Shown: in pieces, positions 44,052 through 51,636 of the stretch | How the letters are laid out: each line of letters begins with the position of its first letter | Position numbering within the stretch: position 1 is the stretch's first letter | NCBI GenBank assembly: GCA_049840795.1 | Contig: JASGJK010000016.1 | Location: 182,142-246,141, forward strand | Length of the DNA: 64,000 nucleotides | Reading direction: 5' to 3' | Source: UPXZ01 sp049840795 | GTDB lineage: Bacteria > Bacteroidota > Bacteroidia > Bacteroidales > Paludibacteraceae | Position numbers and translations under genes: made by a program | Notes under the pieces: generated by a model | Database searches by the model: none | Seen by the model: the letters and a program-made list of their open reading frames with translations, nothing else | What the model was told of the DNA's origin: nothing

Positions 44052-44059
44052 CAAATATA
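44052..44059 (-). promoter_or_regulatory. Promoter of the counter-transcribed exported protein, prophage 2
   Basis: TATATTTGCAC on the minus strand with TTGG 22 bases upstream, the same arrangement as at 32323 in prophage 1, about 36 bases before the ATG at 44016. Confidence 0.6.
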
Positions 44060-44086
44060 CAGCACAAAAACAAATAATATGCCAAT

Positions 44087-44557
44087 ATGTGGACTAAGAT
44101 AATAACTTTTTTTTTCGGTGCCAAAGCTGTTAACGAAGATTGGGTTAAATGGCTCAAATACGGATTATTAATTTTTTTATTATTCCGTGTCCGTGTCATT
44201 TATTCTTGGATAAAATTACAGTTTGATAAAAATGTAGTTGGAAAATCTGACAATCCAATTTCTAACGGTGGTTATTTAACTGATAACTATATTCGTTTAT
44301 TAGCCTCAAAATTATTGAATGCAATGTCGGGTTTTGGTACAGATGAGGATGCGGTTGACTCCGTCTATAATGTCATGTTGATTTATCCAGCAGGATTGTA
44401 TGATTTATATAGTTCTTTTGGTACTCCTAAATATTTTGCTTTTGGTAGTAATGAATTTCTTGGTACACCAACAGATTTAAGGGGTTGGCTGGCAAAGGAA
44501 ATAAGTACATCTGATTATCTTAAATGGGATACATTATTAACTTCGGAGGGCTTGTAA
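44087..44557 (+). CDS. Prophage 2 membrane protein with annexin-repeat-like segment
   Basis: 156 aa. MWTKIITFFFGAKAVNEDWV, membrane segment WLKYGLLIFLLFRVRVIYSW, then LASKLLNAMSGFGTDEDAVD, SVYNVMLIYP, and the end TSDYLKWDTLLTSEGL. The helix, GFGTDEDA, helix box has the wording of annexin repeats. Homologous over its length to the prophage 1 protein at 31809. Virion or host-membrane function inferred. Confidence 0.7.
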   Translation: MWTKIITFFFGAKAVNEDWVKWLKYGLLIFLLFRVRVIYSWIKLQFDKNVVGKSDNPISNGGYLTDNYIRLLASKLLNAMSGFGTDEDAVDSVYNVMLIYPAGLYDLYSSFGTPKYFAFGSNEFLGTPTDLRGWLAKEISTSDYLKWDTLLTSEGL

Positions 44558-44558
44558 A

Positions 44559-44729
44559 ATGTCATACATTAAATTAGAAAATCTTTCTATAGGTCAAAGG
44601 TTTAGTTATAAGGGTGGAAAATACCAAGTAATGAATAAAACGAATGAATTTATTTATGCTCAAATTGATTTTTTAGGTTTAATTTATCATTTCCCTGTTC
44701 GTGGACTTGTTGTCAATTCCCTCAAATAA
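44559..44729 (+). CDS. Prophage 2 56-aa conserved protein
   Basis: MSYIKLENLSIGQRFSYKGG, KYQVMNKTNEFIYAQIDFLG and a tail ending VRGLVVNSLK. Same length and pattern as 31627-31797 in prophage 1. Probably a small beta-barrel. It starts 1 base after the previous stop. Function unknown. Confidence 0.6.
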   Translation: MSYIKLENLSIGQRFSYKGGKYQVMNKTNEFIYAQIDFLGLIYHFPVRGLVVNSLK

Positions 44730-44763
44730 TTTATCTGATTGTTTACACCTTAAAGGAAAGAAA

Positions 44764-44985
44764 ATGAAATTTGTCCGCTTGGAATATATAATAGGATTGG
44801 TTAATGTCGCTTGGCTTACTGAATTATTCAGTACAGACTTCACGCAGAAGTTAATCCTTTTAATTCTTCAAATTATACTTACATTATTAACTCGCTTTAC
44901 TTTTGATAAAATAAAGCAAAAAAAACAACTAAAACGAGATGAAATTACTGCAAATAACTTACGAGCAAATAAAAAAGATAATTGA
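44764..44985 (+). CDS. Prophage 2 small membrane protein (73 aa)
   Basis: ATG 44764 (MKFVRLEYIIGLVNVAWLTE). Hydrophobic segments IIGLVNVAWLTELF and LILLILQIILTLLTRFTF, then a Lys-rich tail. Close homologue of 31373-31594. It overlaps the next tiny frame. Candidate holin or virion-membrane protein. Confidence 0.65.
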   Translation: MKFVRLEYIIGLVNVAWLTELFSTDFTQKLILLILQIILTLLTRFTFDKIKQKKQLKRDEITANNLRANKKDN

Positions 44986-45049
44986 GTTTATTCAATTGGT
45001 TTTGAGTTTAATCTTCAAAAAAAACGATAATGGAACTAACATTAAATAG
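44939..45049 (+). CDS. Prophage 2 tiny protein with one hydrophobic helix, candidate lysis protein
   Basis: 36 aa, MKLLQITYEQIKKIIEFIQL followed by VLSLIFKKNDNGTNIK. It overlaps both neighbours in other frames. The N-terminal 20 residues are nearly the same as in prophage 1 (31291). That is hard to explain unless the frame is translated, although overlap with the neighbouring coding sequence limits this argument. Confidence 0.5.
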   Translation: MKLLQITYEQIKKIIEFIQLVLSLIFKKNDNGTNIK

Positions 45050-45389
45050 CAGTACTCCTATACTCTCAAAAGGCGATTTAATAGAGCAAGCCGCTAAATT
45101 ACTATATGTTAGTCCCGAGCGTGTAAAGTGTGAATTAAAGACTTCTGGCAGGGGCTTTTCAGAGCGTTCCGATAAGTGTTATTTTTTGGTGTCTGTCTCT
45201 TCTCGACTAACTTCAGATGATTCTTCACATAATGGTCTCTTTCTTGGTTTTGTGCGTAGTTCCGAAGTTTTAACTGGCGGTTGTGTTCGTTTGACTAATT
45301 TTGTTGGCGTTTTTCCTTTATTCTTCTGTCGTCTTTATTTTTCAAATGTTTCATTTGCTGTAACTTATTATGAGTTTACTGTTATTTGA
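45030..45389 (+). CDS. Prophage 2 last gene, conserved small protein
   Basis: 119 aa. MELTLNSSTPILSKGDLIEQ, AAKLLYVSPERVKCELKTSG, then a Ser/Phe-rich beta-prone C-terminus. The N-terminal 45 residues align with the prophage 1 protein at 30969; the rest diverges. Last gene before the terminator. Function unknown. Confidence 0.65.
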   Translation: MELTLNSSTPILSKGDLIEQAAKLLYVSPERVKCELKTSGRGFSERSDKCYFLVSVSSRLTSDDSSHNGLFLGFVRSSEVLTGGCVRLTNFVGVFPLFFCRLYFSNVSFAVTYYEFTVI

Positions 45390-45403
45390 AAAATTTGAAA
45401 TAT

Positions 45404-45440
45404 TCTTTTTCTCTTTTTCTCTTTTTCTCTTTTTCTCTTT
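45404..45440. repeat. Short tandem repeat of tctttttc
   Basis: Four head-to-tail copies of an 8-base pyrimidine unit and a longer T run, just after the last gene of prophage 2. Confidence 0.8.
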
Positions 45441-45486
45441 TTTTTATACTTAAAACTGTATTGTTTTTTCTATAATTCTTTTAATG

Positions 45487-45514
45487 TCAGCTACTTACTT
45501 ATTTAGGTAGCTGA
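45487..45514 (+). terminator. Terminator at the end of prophage 2
   Basis: An 8-bp stem, tcagctac with gtagctga, and a 12-base loop, followed by tattgttttt. About 100 bases after the last gene. Confidence 0.6.
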
Positions 45515-45583
45515 TATTGTTTTTAATCATTCTAAATAACATACGTATATAATTGATTTTCAATTATTTATAAATTATTTTAC

Positions 45584-45611
45584 TTTACTTATAATATAAA
45601 TTATAGGAAAA
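45584..45611 (+). other. dif-like XerCD attachment site C (right end of prophage 2)
   Basis: 28-bp site: left arm tttacttataa, spacer tataaa, right arm ttataggaaaa. The right arm matches site B at 10 of 11 positions, and the spacer is identical in A, B and C. Same orientation as A and B. The left arm is the most diverged of the three XerD-side arms. Confidence 0.75.
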
Positions 45612-45711
45612 ATATACTGAGAAAACAATGCTTGAACACAAGGGAAAAAATATTTTTTTAATAGAAAATAGAAAAAAACTTTACAATTTATGAATAATTA
45701 AAAATTAGTTT

Positions 45712-45719
45712 TATCTTTG
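45712..45719 (+). promoter_or_regulatory. Promoter -7 box of the trp leader
   Basis: TATCTTTG, the consensus Bacteroidota box, 19 bases before the leader-peptide ATG at 45739. The -33 region is AT-rich. It lies only 100 bases from attachment site C. Confidence 0.6.
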
Positions 45720-45738
45720 CATCAAAAACTAATAAAGT

Positions 45739-45795
45739 ATGAATTTTATCCTGAAATATTGGCGTTGGCAAATAAGATTTCGTTGTAAACAATGA
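45739..45795 (+). CDS. Trp leader peptide (18 aa) with Trp-Arg-Trp
   Basis: MNFILKYWRWQIRFRCKQ, then TGA. The Trp codons are at 45760-45762 and 45766-45768, a density far above chance for so short a frame. The frame begins soon after the promoter and ends inside the candidate antiterminator arm. It therefore fits a ribosome-mediated attenuation sensor for charged tRNA-Trp upstream of the TrpB-like gene. Confidence 0.7.
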   Translation: MNFILKYWRWQIRFRCKQ

Positions 45796-45868
45796 GTTAA
45801 TGTGTTGTGCTATATTTTTTAATAAAATATTTTGAACCTATTGTTTGCAGTAAACAATAGGTTTTTTT
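45784..45868 (+). promoter_or_regulatory. Transcription attenuator upstream of the TrpB-like gene
   Basis: Terminator: a 12-bp perfect stem, aacctattgttt (45835-45846) with aaacaataggtt (45852-45863), loop gcagt, then a T run to 45868. Antiterminator: tgtaaacaat at 45784-45793 can pair with attgtttgca at 45840-45849 (nine Watson-Crick pairs and one G-U), which excludes the terminator. A ribosome stalled at the Trp codons leaves 45784 free and allows read-through. A ribosome that reaches the stop codon at 45793 covers it and allows termination. Confidence 0.75.
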
Positions 45869-45915
45869 ATGTCGTAAATCTGAAGTTAAAATATTATTTA
45901 ATAATAATTTATATT

Positions 45916-47284
45916 ATGGAAAAGATTAAAAAAATTTTATTGCAAGAAAAAGACTTACCAACAATGTGGTATAACATCTTAGCTGAAATGCCAAATCTAC
46001 CTAAACCGATGTTGAATCCGGGTACAAAAGAACCTATGAAAGCTGAAGATTTGTATCCATTATTTGCTAAAGAACTTTGTCATCAAGAGTTTAACACAAA
46101 AGATTCTTGGATTGATATTCCGGAAGAGGTGAGAGACAAATATTTAATTTATCGCCCTACTCCACTTGTGCGTGCTTATAATCTTGAAAAAGCATTGGAT
46201 ACACCCGCTCATATTTACTTTAAAAATGAGAGTGTCAGTCCGGTTGGTTCTCATAAGCTAAACTCGGCTTTAGCGCAGGCATTTTATTGTAAAAAAGACG
46301 GTGTATCTAACATTACGACAGAAACCGGCGCCGGTCAGTGGGGTACGGCTCTTTCGTTTGCTGCAAAAATATTCGGGCTAGAGTTGGCTGTGTATATGGT
46401 AAAAATCAGCTACGAGCAGAAACCATACAGGCGCTCATTAATGCAAACTTGGGGAGCGCAAGTGATACCTTCGCCAAGTATGAGCACTAAAGCGGGGCGA
46501 AAGGTACTGACCGAGCACCCAACATATCAGGGAAGTTTAGGAACAGCTATTTCTGAGGCTATCGAATTGGCTATGCAAACTCCAAATTGCAAATATACTC
46601 TTGGAAGTGTGTTGAATCACGTTTCACTTCACCAAACAGTTATTGGGTTGGAAGCCGAAAAACAGATGGAAATGGCAGGTGAATATCCGGATATTGTTAT
46701 CGGTTGTTTTGGAGGTGGTTCAAATTTTTCGGGCATTTCATTTCCGTTTATGCGCCAGTAATATTAATGATGGTAAGAAAACCAGATTTATTGCCGCCGA
46801 ACCATCATCGTGCCCTAAACTTACACAAGGAGTTTTCCAATACGATTTTGGTGATGAAGCCGGTTACACTCCCCTACTTCCTATGTTCACGCTAGGGCAT
46901 TCGTTTGCGCCGGCTCATATTCATGCCGGAGGGTTACGTTATCACGGCGCCGGTACTATTGTAAGCCAATTGCAAATTGATGGATTAATGGAAGCAATTG
47001 ATATAGAGCAACTTGATTCGTTCAATGCTGGAGTTTTATTTGCTCAAACTGAAGGAATTATGCCTGCTCCCGAGTCATCTCACGCCATTGCCGCTGCTAT
47101 TAGTGAAGCGTTAAAAGCCAAAGAAGAAGGCACCAAGAAGACCATCTTATTCAATTTATCCGGACATGGTTTTGTTGATATGGCTGCTTATGATCAATAT
47201 CTTGCAGGTGATTTATCAAACTATAATGTATCAAAAGAAGATATTGAGAAAACGACAGCATCATTGGAGAAAATTATAAAATAA
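45916..47284 (+). CDS. TrpB-like PLP enzyme (tryptophan synthase beta, TrpB2 type), one frameshift
   Basis: Joins indole with serine to make tryptophan, probably working without TrpA as in the TrpB2 branch. Starts at the ATG at 45916 (MEKIKKILLQEKDLPTMWYN). The long N-terminal extension (to about residue 75) is characteristic of TrpB2. The PLP Lys is in VGSHKLNSALAQA, followed by TETGAGQWGTALSFA and GCFGGGSNFSG, the phosphate loop. The frame slips near 46760 (one extra base); the rest continues NINDGKKTRFIAAEP to 47284, about 456 aa. No other trp gene is adjacent. The leader with Trp codons supports a tryptophan-related role. Confidence 0.88.
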
Positions 47285-47330
47285 TACCGACTTAAAGAAA
47301 AGGATGATTGGAGGATGATATAATTTGTAT

Positions 47331-47916
47331 TTAACTTATATACAGATTGTTATCCAAAATAAACTTGTACACATCAGGATGTAACCATTTGCTTGCATCC
47401 TGATTGTTTTTTATCATTTCTCGTATTTGAGTAGATGAGATTTCAAAAAAAGGTGCTTCCTCCAATATCTGCATATCCGGATATTTTTCTTCATAATCTT
47501 CGTAAGGGTATCCTTCGCGTGGATAAACAAGGATGGAATAATCTTCCAAAATAGTTTCGTAGTCTTTCCATTGATCGAAATATTACCATATTGTCGCTTC
47601 CGATCATCAAAATAAACTCATCTTCAGGATATTTTTCTTTTAAAGCAGTAAGTGTGTTGATTGTGTAAGATGGTTTTGGTAAATTAAATTCTATATCTGA
47701 AACTTGTAAATATTCTATTTCTTCGGTAGCTAATTGAATCATTTTCAATCGTATATGTTCATCTATCAACTCGTTTTGCTCTTTCAGTGGATTTCTGGGA
47801 CTCACTACATACCAAATTTCATCAACTCCTGAATATTCAAAAATGTATTTTGCCAACTGACTGTGTCCTAAGTGTACAGGATTGAATGAACCGAAGAATA
47901 GACCGATGTTTTTCAT
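47331..47916 (-). CDS. nadD: Nicotinate-nucleotide adenylyltransferase, one frameshift
   Basis: NAD biosynthesis: transfers AMP to nicotinate mononucleotide. Nucleotidyltransferase signature GLFFGSFNPVHLGHSQLAKY at the N-terminus (HxGH), then PRNPLKEQNELIDE and the ISSTQIREMIKN end motif typical of the family. The frame slips near 47575; the remaining 72 residues read in the next frame. About 193 aa corrected, normal. It runs in the same direction as gmk and yicC, 32 bases downstream of gmk, the usual bacteroidal yicC-gmk-nadD operon. Confidence 0.9.
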
Positions 47917-47948
47917 TTTATAAGATTCTAATGTTCAGTATTTTAGTT

Positions 47949-48518
47949 TTATTTAGCTAAAAATTTTCGGACAGCAATTTCAATATCTATTTTTGCTTTT
48001 TCGAGTTCATCATTTACAATAATTATATCAAATTGAGATGCATAACTCATTTCGAGTGAAGCCTTCCCTACCCGTTTTTCAATCATTTCAGCCGAGTCTG
48101 TACTTCTTTTAGTTAATCTGTTTTTAAGTTCCTCTATTGATGGTGGCGCAACAAAAATGGCTAATGACTGAGTTGGATATTGTTTTTTGATGTTTAATCC
48201 ACCCACTACATCTACGTCAAATATCACCATACTCCCTTTTTCCGATATACGATTGATTTCGCTACGAAGAGTTCCGTAGTAGCAACCCGAATACACTTCT
48301 TCGTATTCTATAAACTCTTTGTTATCAATTTTTTGTCTGAATTCTTCTTCTGAGATAAAATAATAATCTTTTCCGTGTTGTTCTTTGCCTCTTGCTTTTC
48401 TGCAAGTTGCCGAAACCGAGAATTCTAATCCCAGATTTTGACTTAAAAGATATTTTACAAGCGTACTTTTACCTGAGCCGGATGGTGCTGAAATAATAAT
48501 AAGTTTTGGTTGCGCCAC
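47949..48518 (-). CDS. gmk: Guanylate kinase
   Basis: Phosphorylates GMP to GDP. 189 aa, intact. P-loop IISAPSGSGKSTLVKYLL (residues 8-25), GMP-binding EFSVSATCRKARGKEQHGKDY, EYEEVYSGCYYGTLRSEI, DVDVVGGLNIKKQYP, and lid RLTKRSTDSAEMIEKRV. In an operon with yicC upstream and nadD downstream. Confidence 0.95.
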   Translation of the reverse strand: MAQPKLIIISAPSGSGKSTLVKYLLSQNLGLEFSVSATCRKARGKEQHGKDYYFISEEEFRQKIDNKEFIEYEEVYSGCYYGTLRSEINRISEKGSMVIFDVDVVGGLNIKKQYPTQSLAIFVAPPSIEELKNRLTKRSTDSAEMIEKRVGKASLEMSYASQFDIIIVNDELEKAKIDIEIAVRKFLAK

Positions 48519-48609
48519 TTTGTTGATGAATTAATTACCGGAGTCGGTAGGATTAAATAGTTAGAGTTAATTGATTTTTTTTATAATTAAAAAGCTTACC
48601 ACTTTTATG

Positions 48610-49484
48610 TCAGAGTGTGTTCAGCACTTGTTCTTTAATCTGTTCTAATTCGTCTTTCATCATCACCACTATTTTCTGCATCTCGCTATGATTTGATTTT
48701 GAACCAAGTGTATTGATTTCTCTCCCTATTTCTTGAGCGATAAAACCAAGTTTTTTACCGGGCGATTTTTCGGTTTTCATCGTTTCAAGAAAATAATCCA
48801 GATGATTTTTCAGCCGGATTTTTCTTCGTTAATGTCCAGTTTTTCGATATAAAAAATCAGCTCTTGTTCTAATCTGTTTTTGTCATAATCCATTTTTTCG
48901 GATAAAGCTATCAGATTTTCTTCCAATTTTACTTTTATTTTTTCAACTCTTTCATTTTCAAAAGGTTCAACCTGTTTCAGCAGAATGTCTATTTTATTTA
49001 TTTTTTCAGCAAATACTGCGTTTAGCGTATTGCCTTCCTGCATTCTGAATTCAATCAGTTGATTCAACGCTATATTTATTACTTTTTCTATTTCTTTCCA
49101 TTCATTTTCATCCAATTCCTCCATCTCCACTTTCAGTACGTCAGGCAATCTCAATACTACCGAGAACCAATCTTTTGGGAGTTCGATATTTGTTTCGTCA
49201 GCAAGGCTTTTTATTTGTTCTATATAGGATTTGAGTATTAAACGGTTGATTTTTGCGCTTGATTCTTTCCCCGAACCGTCAATATAAAGCGAAAAATCAA
49301 CTTTTCCTCTTTCCAATTTGGTGTTTATAACATTTCTAATTTCTAATTCTTTCTCACGGTAGATGTTTGAAATGCGAGTGGATAAGTCTAATTGTTTGCT
49401 ATTAAGCGATTTAATTTCGACGACAATTTTTTTGTTATTTATTTCGCAGGTGGCTTTTCCGAAGCCGGTCATTGATTGAAGCAT
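48610..49484 (-). CDS. YicC/YloC family endoribonuclease, one frameshift
   Basis: A conserved RNA-degradation endoribonuclease family. The N-terminus is MLQSMTGFGKATCEINNKKI, the family signature. Helical middle with RLEQELIFYIEKLDINEE. The frame slips near 48820, where one A is missing; the C-terminal DUF1732 continues as LDYFLETMKTEKSPGKKLGF, IAQEIGREINTLGSKSNHSE and ends QVLNTL at 48610. About 291 aa corrected. First gene of the yicC-gmk-nadD operon. Confidence 0.88.
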
Positions 49485-49509
49485 ACGTTGATAAGGGTTA
49501 ATTTTAATG

Positions 49510-49517
49510 CAAAAGTA
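49510..49517 (-). promoter_or_regulatory. Promoter of the yicC-gmk-nadD operon
   Basis: On the minus strand TACTTTTG, with TTG 20 bases upstream, 25 bases before the yicC ATG at 49484. Confidence 0.55.
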
Positions 49518-49557
49518 CTATATTTATCTTTTCTATTCAACATTAAATAAAAAAACT

Positions 49558-49565
49558 TAACTTTG
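49558..49565 (+). promoter_or_regulatory. Promoter box of the Nim-like gene
   Basis: TAACTTTG (TAnnTTTG) 25 bases before the ATG at 49591; divergent from the yicC promoter 40 bases away. Confidence 0.5.
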
Positions 49566-49590
49566 TGATGATTTATCAATCAAAAAAAAG

Positions 49591-50070
49591 ATGAAAATAG
49601 ATAATTCAAATGTTCGCAGGCAGGACAGATTGCTCGTTGAAGAAAAAATTACGGAAATTCTGAAAGAAGGTGAATACGGCTATCTATCAGTCTCTACCGG
49701 AAATCAACCTTACGGTATCCCCATCAGCTTTGCTTGGAACGGTGCCGACTCTATTTATTTTCATTCGGCGCCGGATGGACGAAAAATTGCTATAATTAAC
49801 GACAATCATCTTGCGTCATTTTGTATAGTGGCACATACAAAAGTAATCCCCGAAAAGTTTACTACGGAATACGAGAGCATTATTTTAAGAGGTGAAATCA
49901 ATATAGTTACCGACAAAGAAGAGTGTTTAAAAGCGTTGGAAATGATTGTTGATAAATACGCTGCCAACTACAAGCAAGAAGGAATGAAGTACGCTGAAAA
50001 AGCGCTCCAACGTACTTCAATACTGCGTTTTGACTGTTCGGACATATCGGGAAAAGCAAAATATACTTAA
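49591..50070 (+). CDS. Pyridoxamine-phosphate-oxidase-like flavoprotein (NimA family)
   Basis: 159 aa, split-barrel FMN-binding fold. Family features: RRQDRLLVEEKITEILKEGE, YGYLSVSTGNQPYGIPISFA, IYFHSAPDGRKIAIINDNHL, and SIILRGEINIVTDKEECLKA. The group includes nitroimidazole-reductase (Nim) proteins and many housekeeping relatives; resistance cannot be inferred from this copy. Single-gene unit, convergent with the lipoprotein gene, whose stop overlaps by four bases. Confidence 0.82.
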   Translation: MKIDNSNVRRQDRLLVEEKITEILKEGEYGYLSVSTGNQPYGIPISFAWNGADSIYFHSAPDGRKIAIINDNHLASFCIVAHTKVIPEKFTTEYESIILRGEINIVTDKEECLKALEMIVDKYAANYKQEGMKYAEKALQRTSILRFDCSDISGKAKYT

Positions 50071-51191
50071 CGTTTTTTCTTTATAAAAATAGAACCTAAC
50101 GTTCCCGCCAAAAGGATTATCGTAACTATAAATGCCCACCAATTAGCTTTTCGCGATTCTGCCTGAATTGAATAGGACTGTAAAAACATACGTTGTGATG
50201 TGATTTTCCAACTCATTGTTTGATTATTTAAGCTATTAAAGTTCCCACTTATCACCTTACCAGGCATTTGAAGCGAATAATTTATTGTGTGAGAAGGATC
50301 AATCATACTCAATAAATACAAAATTTTATTTTCACCATTAAACAAGTCGCTGTTTTTTTGTGCAAAGTTGCTAAAACAGATGGTGTTAAAATAATCGTCC
50401 AAAATTTTATCAATATCAGGTATTCCTTTTTCCAGCATATTTTTTGCTTTTTTATCAAAAATAGTGTCAGAAAGCATTACAAATTCACTTTGTGAAACAG
50501 GTGGATGGGACAATTTATCGTAATTTTCTACAAATAACCGGTATTCTTCGTTCCATAAAACATTTGAAATCCATGTATTGAATTTACTTTCCAATTCTTT
50601 GCTTAAATCGTTTATTTCTATTCCATTTAGTCCCATCGTCATATCTGGCTTCCCATTGAGCCAATATTCGGCTTCGTCTTTCGACATATATTTTGAAATG
50701 GGTAGGATGTTTTCGATAAGCTTTAATTTTGGATAAGTCTCTGTATATGAATAATAAGTATAAAACCATCTAAAGCGCTTTTTTAACTCATATTTAATGG
50801 TTTCACCGTATAACCGATTTACCGAATCAAGTTTACTCATTTCATCTACGGTGTTAAAATGCTTTCTGATTTTTACATAAAAACTATTTTTACACGAGTC
50901 AGAATTAGATATAAAAATTGAATCGGTATTCTTCAAGGGAAAATTGGTGTGATACTCACCATTTTCACATCGCCACGATATTTGCCACGATTTATCCACT
51001 TTCACCGGAAAATATGAAGTGGACATTTTACTCGAATCGCCAATCATAAACAGAGAATCTACCTCACTTACAAACTCCTTATCGCAGCTTCCATCGGCAT
51101 GGATAATGGTGAGCATATTGGTGGCATTTTTTTGACAAGAAACACCTGCAAGCAGCAATAAAATAAGCAATAAATAATTTTTCGGTTTCAT
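50067..51191 (-). CDS. Lipoprotein of unknown function at the end of an ECF-sigma operon
   Basis: 374 aa. Signal peptide and lipobox LLLLAGVSCQKNA, a hydrophilic body rich in Asp/Ser/Lys/Tyr with alternating beta and helix, and a C-terminal membrane helix (WWAFIVTIILLAGTLGSIFI) followed by KKKR. So it is a lipoprotein with a second, C-terminal membrane anchor. No family recognised. It follows a small TM protein by four bases. Together with the ECF sigma factor this is probably an envelope-stress module. Confidence 0.7.
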   Translation of the reverse strand: MKPKNYLLLILLLLAGVSCQKNATNMLTIIHADGSCDKEFVSEVDSLFMIGDSSKMSTSYFPVKVDKSWQISWRCENGEYHTNFPLKNTDSIFISNSDSCKNSFYVKIRKHFNTVDEMSKLDSVNRLYGETIKYELKKRFRWFYTYYSYTETYPKLKLIENILPISKYMSKDEAEYWLNGKPDMTMGLNGIEINDLSKELESKFNTWISNVLWNEEYRLFVENYDKLSHPPVSQSEFVMLSDTIFDKKAKNMLEKGIPDIDKILDDYFNTICFSNFAQKNSDLFNGENKILYLLSMIDPSHTINYSLQMPGKVISGNFNSLNNQTMSWKITSQRMFLQSYSIQAESRKANWWAFIVTIILLAGTLGSIFIKKKR

Positions 51192-51195
51192 AGCT

Positions 51196-51480
51196 TTATT
51201 TATTTAAGTCTTTTTTAATTTGTTCGTAAATAGTTGTTTTTCTTTTAGTCTCTTTCAAATAGCATATCAATACTTCTTTAGGATGCTGTTGGGCATACGA
51301 TGCTGTCAGATTACAATTTTTTATTTTCTCGTTTTTATATTCAGTGTTTTTTACATTTTTTTCAGCTATATTGCTTGTTTTTTTACTATCATTCATCTGC
51401 TGATAAACAAATAACGTTATCAAAAAAACGGAAGCGATATTTACGGCATATTTTATTATCCTGAATGAGATTATACGCAT
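51196..51480 (-). CDS. Small single-pass membrane protein in the ECF-sigma operon (94 aa)
   Basis: MRIISFRIIKYAVNIASVFL, with a membrane helix at about residues 9-27 (IIKYAVNIASVFLITLFVY), then a Lys/Asn-rich tail outside (NCNLTASYAQQHPKEVLICY). It overlaps the preceding gene by 10 bases. The layout resembles the membrane half of an anti-sigma system, but no zinc-binding anti-sigma motif is present. Confidence 0.55.
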   Translation of the reverse strand: MRIISFRIIKYAVNIASVFLITLFVYQQMNDSKKTSNIAEKNVKNTEYKNEKIKNCNLTASYAQQHPKEVLICYLKETKRKTTIYEQIKKDLNK

Positions 51481-51620
51481 ATTTGAGTGTTTCTTTTCAG
51501 GTAAACGTTGAAAATATTTTCCAATGATTCTTCGGATTTAACTAAAACCGGAGGCTGATTTCGAATATCACTCATCAAACTGAGCATTTCGCTATCGGTA
51601 TATGATTGTATTTTTTTCAT
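51471..51620 (-). CDS. Small cytoplasmic protein in the ECF-sigma operon (49 aa)
   Basis: From the ATG at 51620 (MKKIQSYTDSEMLSLMSDIR), a soluble helical protein ending NVYLKRNTQICV. It sits between the sigma factor and the 94-aa membrane protein. Together the two could form a split anti-sigma factor, cytoplasmic helix plus membrane part. Inference from order and size only. Confidence 0.5.
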   Translation of the reverse strand: MKKIQSYTDSEMLSLMSDIRNQPPVLVKSEESLENIFNVYLKRNTQICV

Positions 51621-51636
51621 TTTGAAAAATAGTTGT

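Larger units (their letters stand above)
38176..45611 (+). mobile_element. Prophage 2: second small ssDNA-phage-like element integrated at a dif-like site
   Basis: About 7.4 kb between attachment sites B and C, genes on the plus strand except one. It has the same gene order as prophage 1 read outward from site B: early small genes, HUH Rep, a small RTVTN protein, HTH, iteron block, capsid, Gly/Ala-rich protein, small proteins, transglycosylase, antisense exported protein, annexin-like protein, tiny membrane proteins, last gene, terminator. Protein identity to prophage 1 is mostly around half, so it is a related species. Several genes need one-base corrections, all in or beside homopolymers, so inactivation is not established. 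Confidence 0.85.

Noticed and set aside
30817..45611. Microviridae prophage (phiX174-like)
   Set aside because: The Rep motifs are similar, but the capsid candidate is only 290 aa (Microviridae about 500 or more), and a transglycosylase and many membrane proteins are present.
30817..45611. Simple inverted duplication of one element
   Set aside because: Most proteins are only about half identical and early and exported genes differ completely, so these are two distinct phages.
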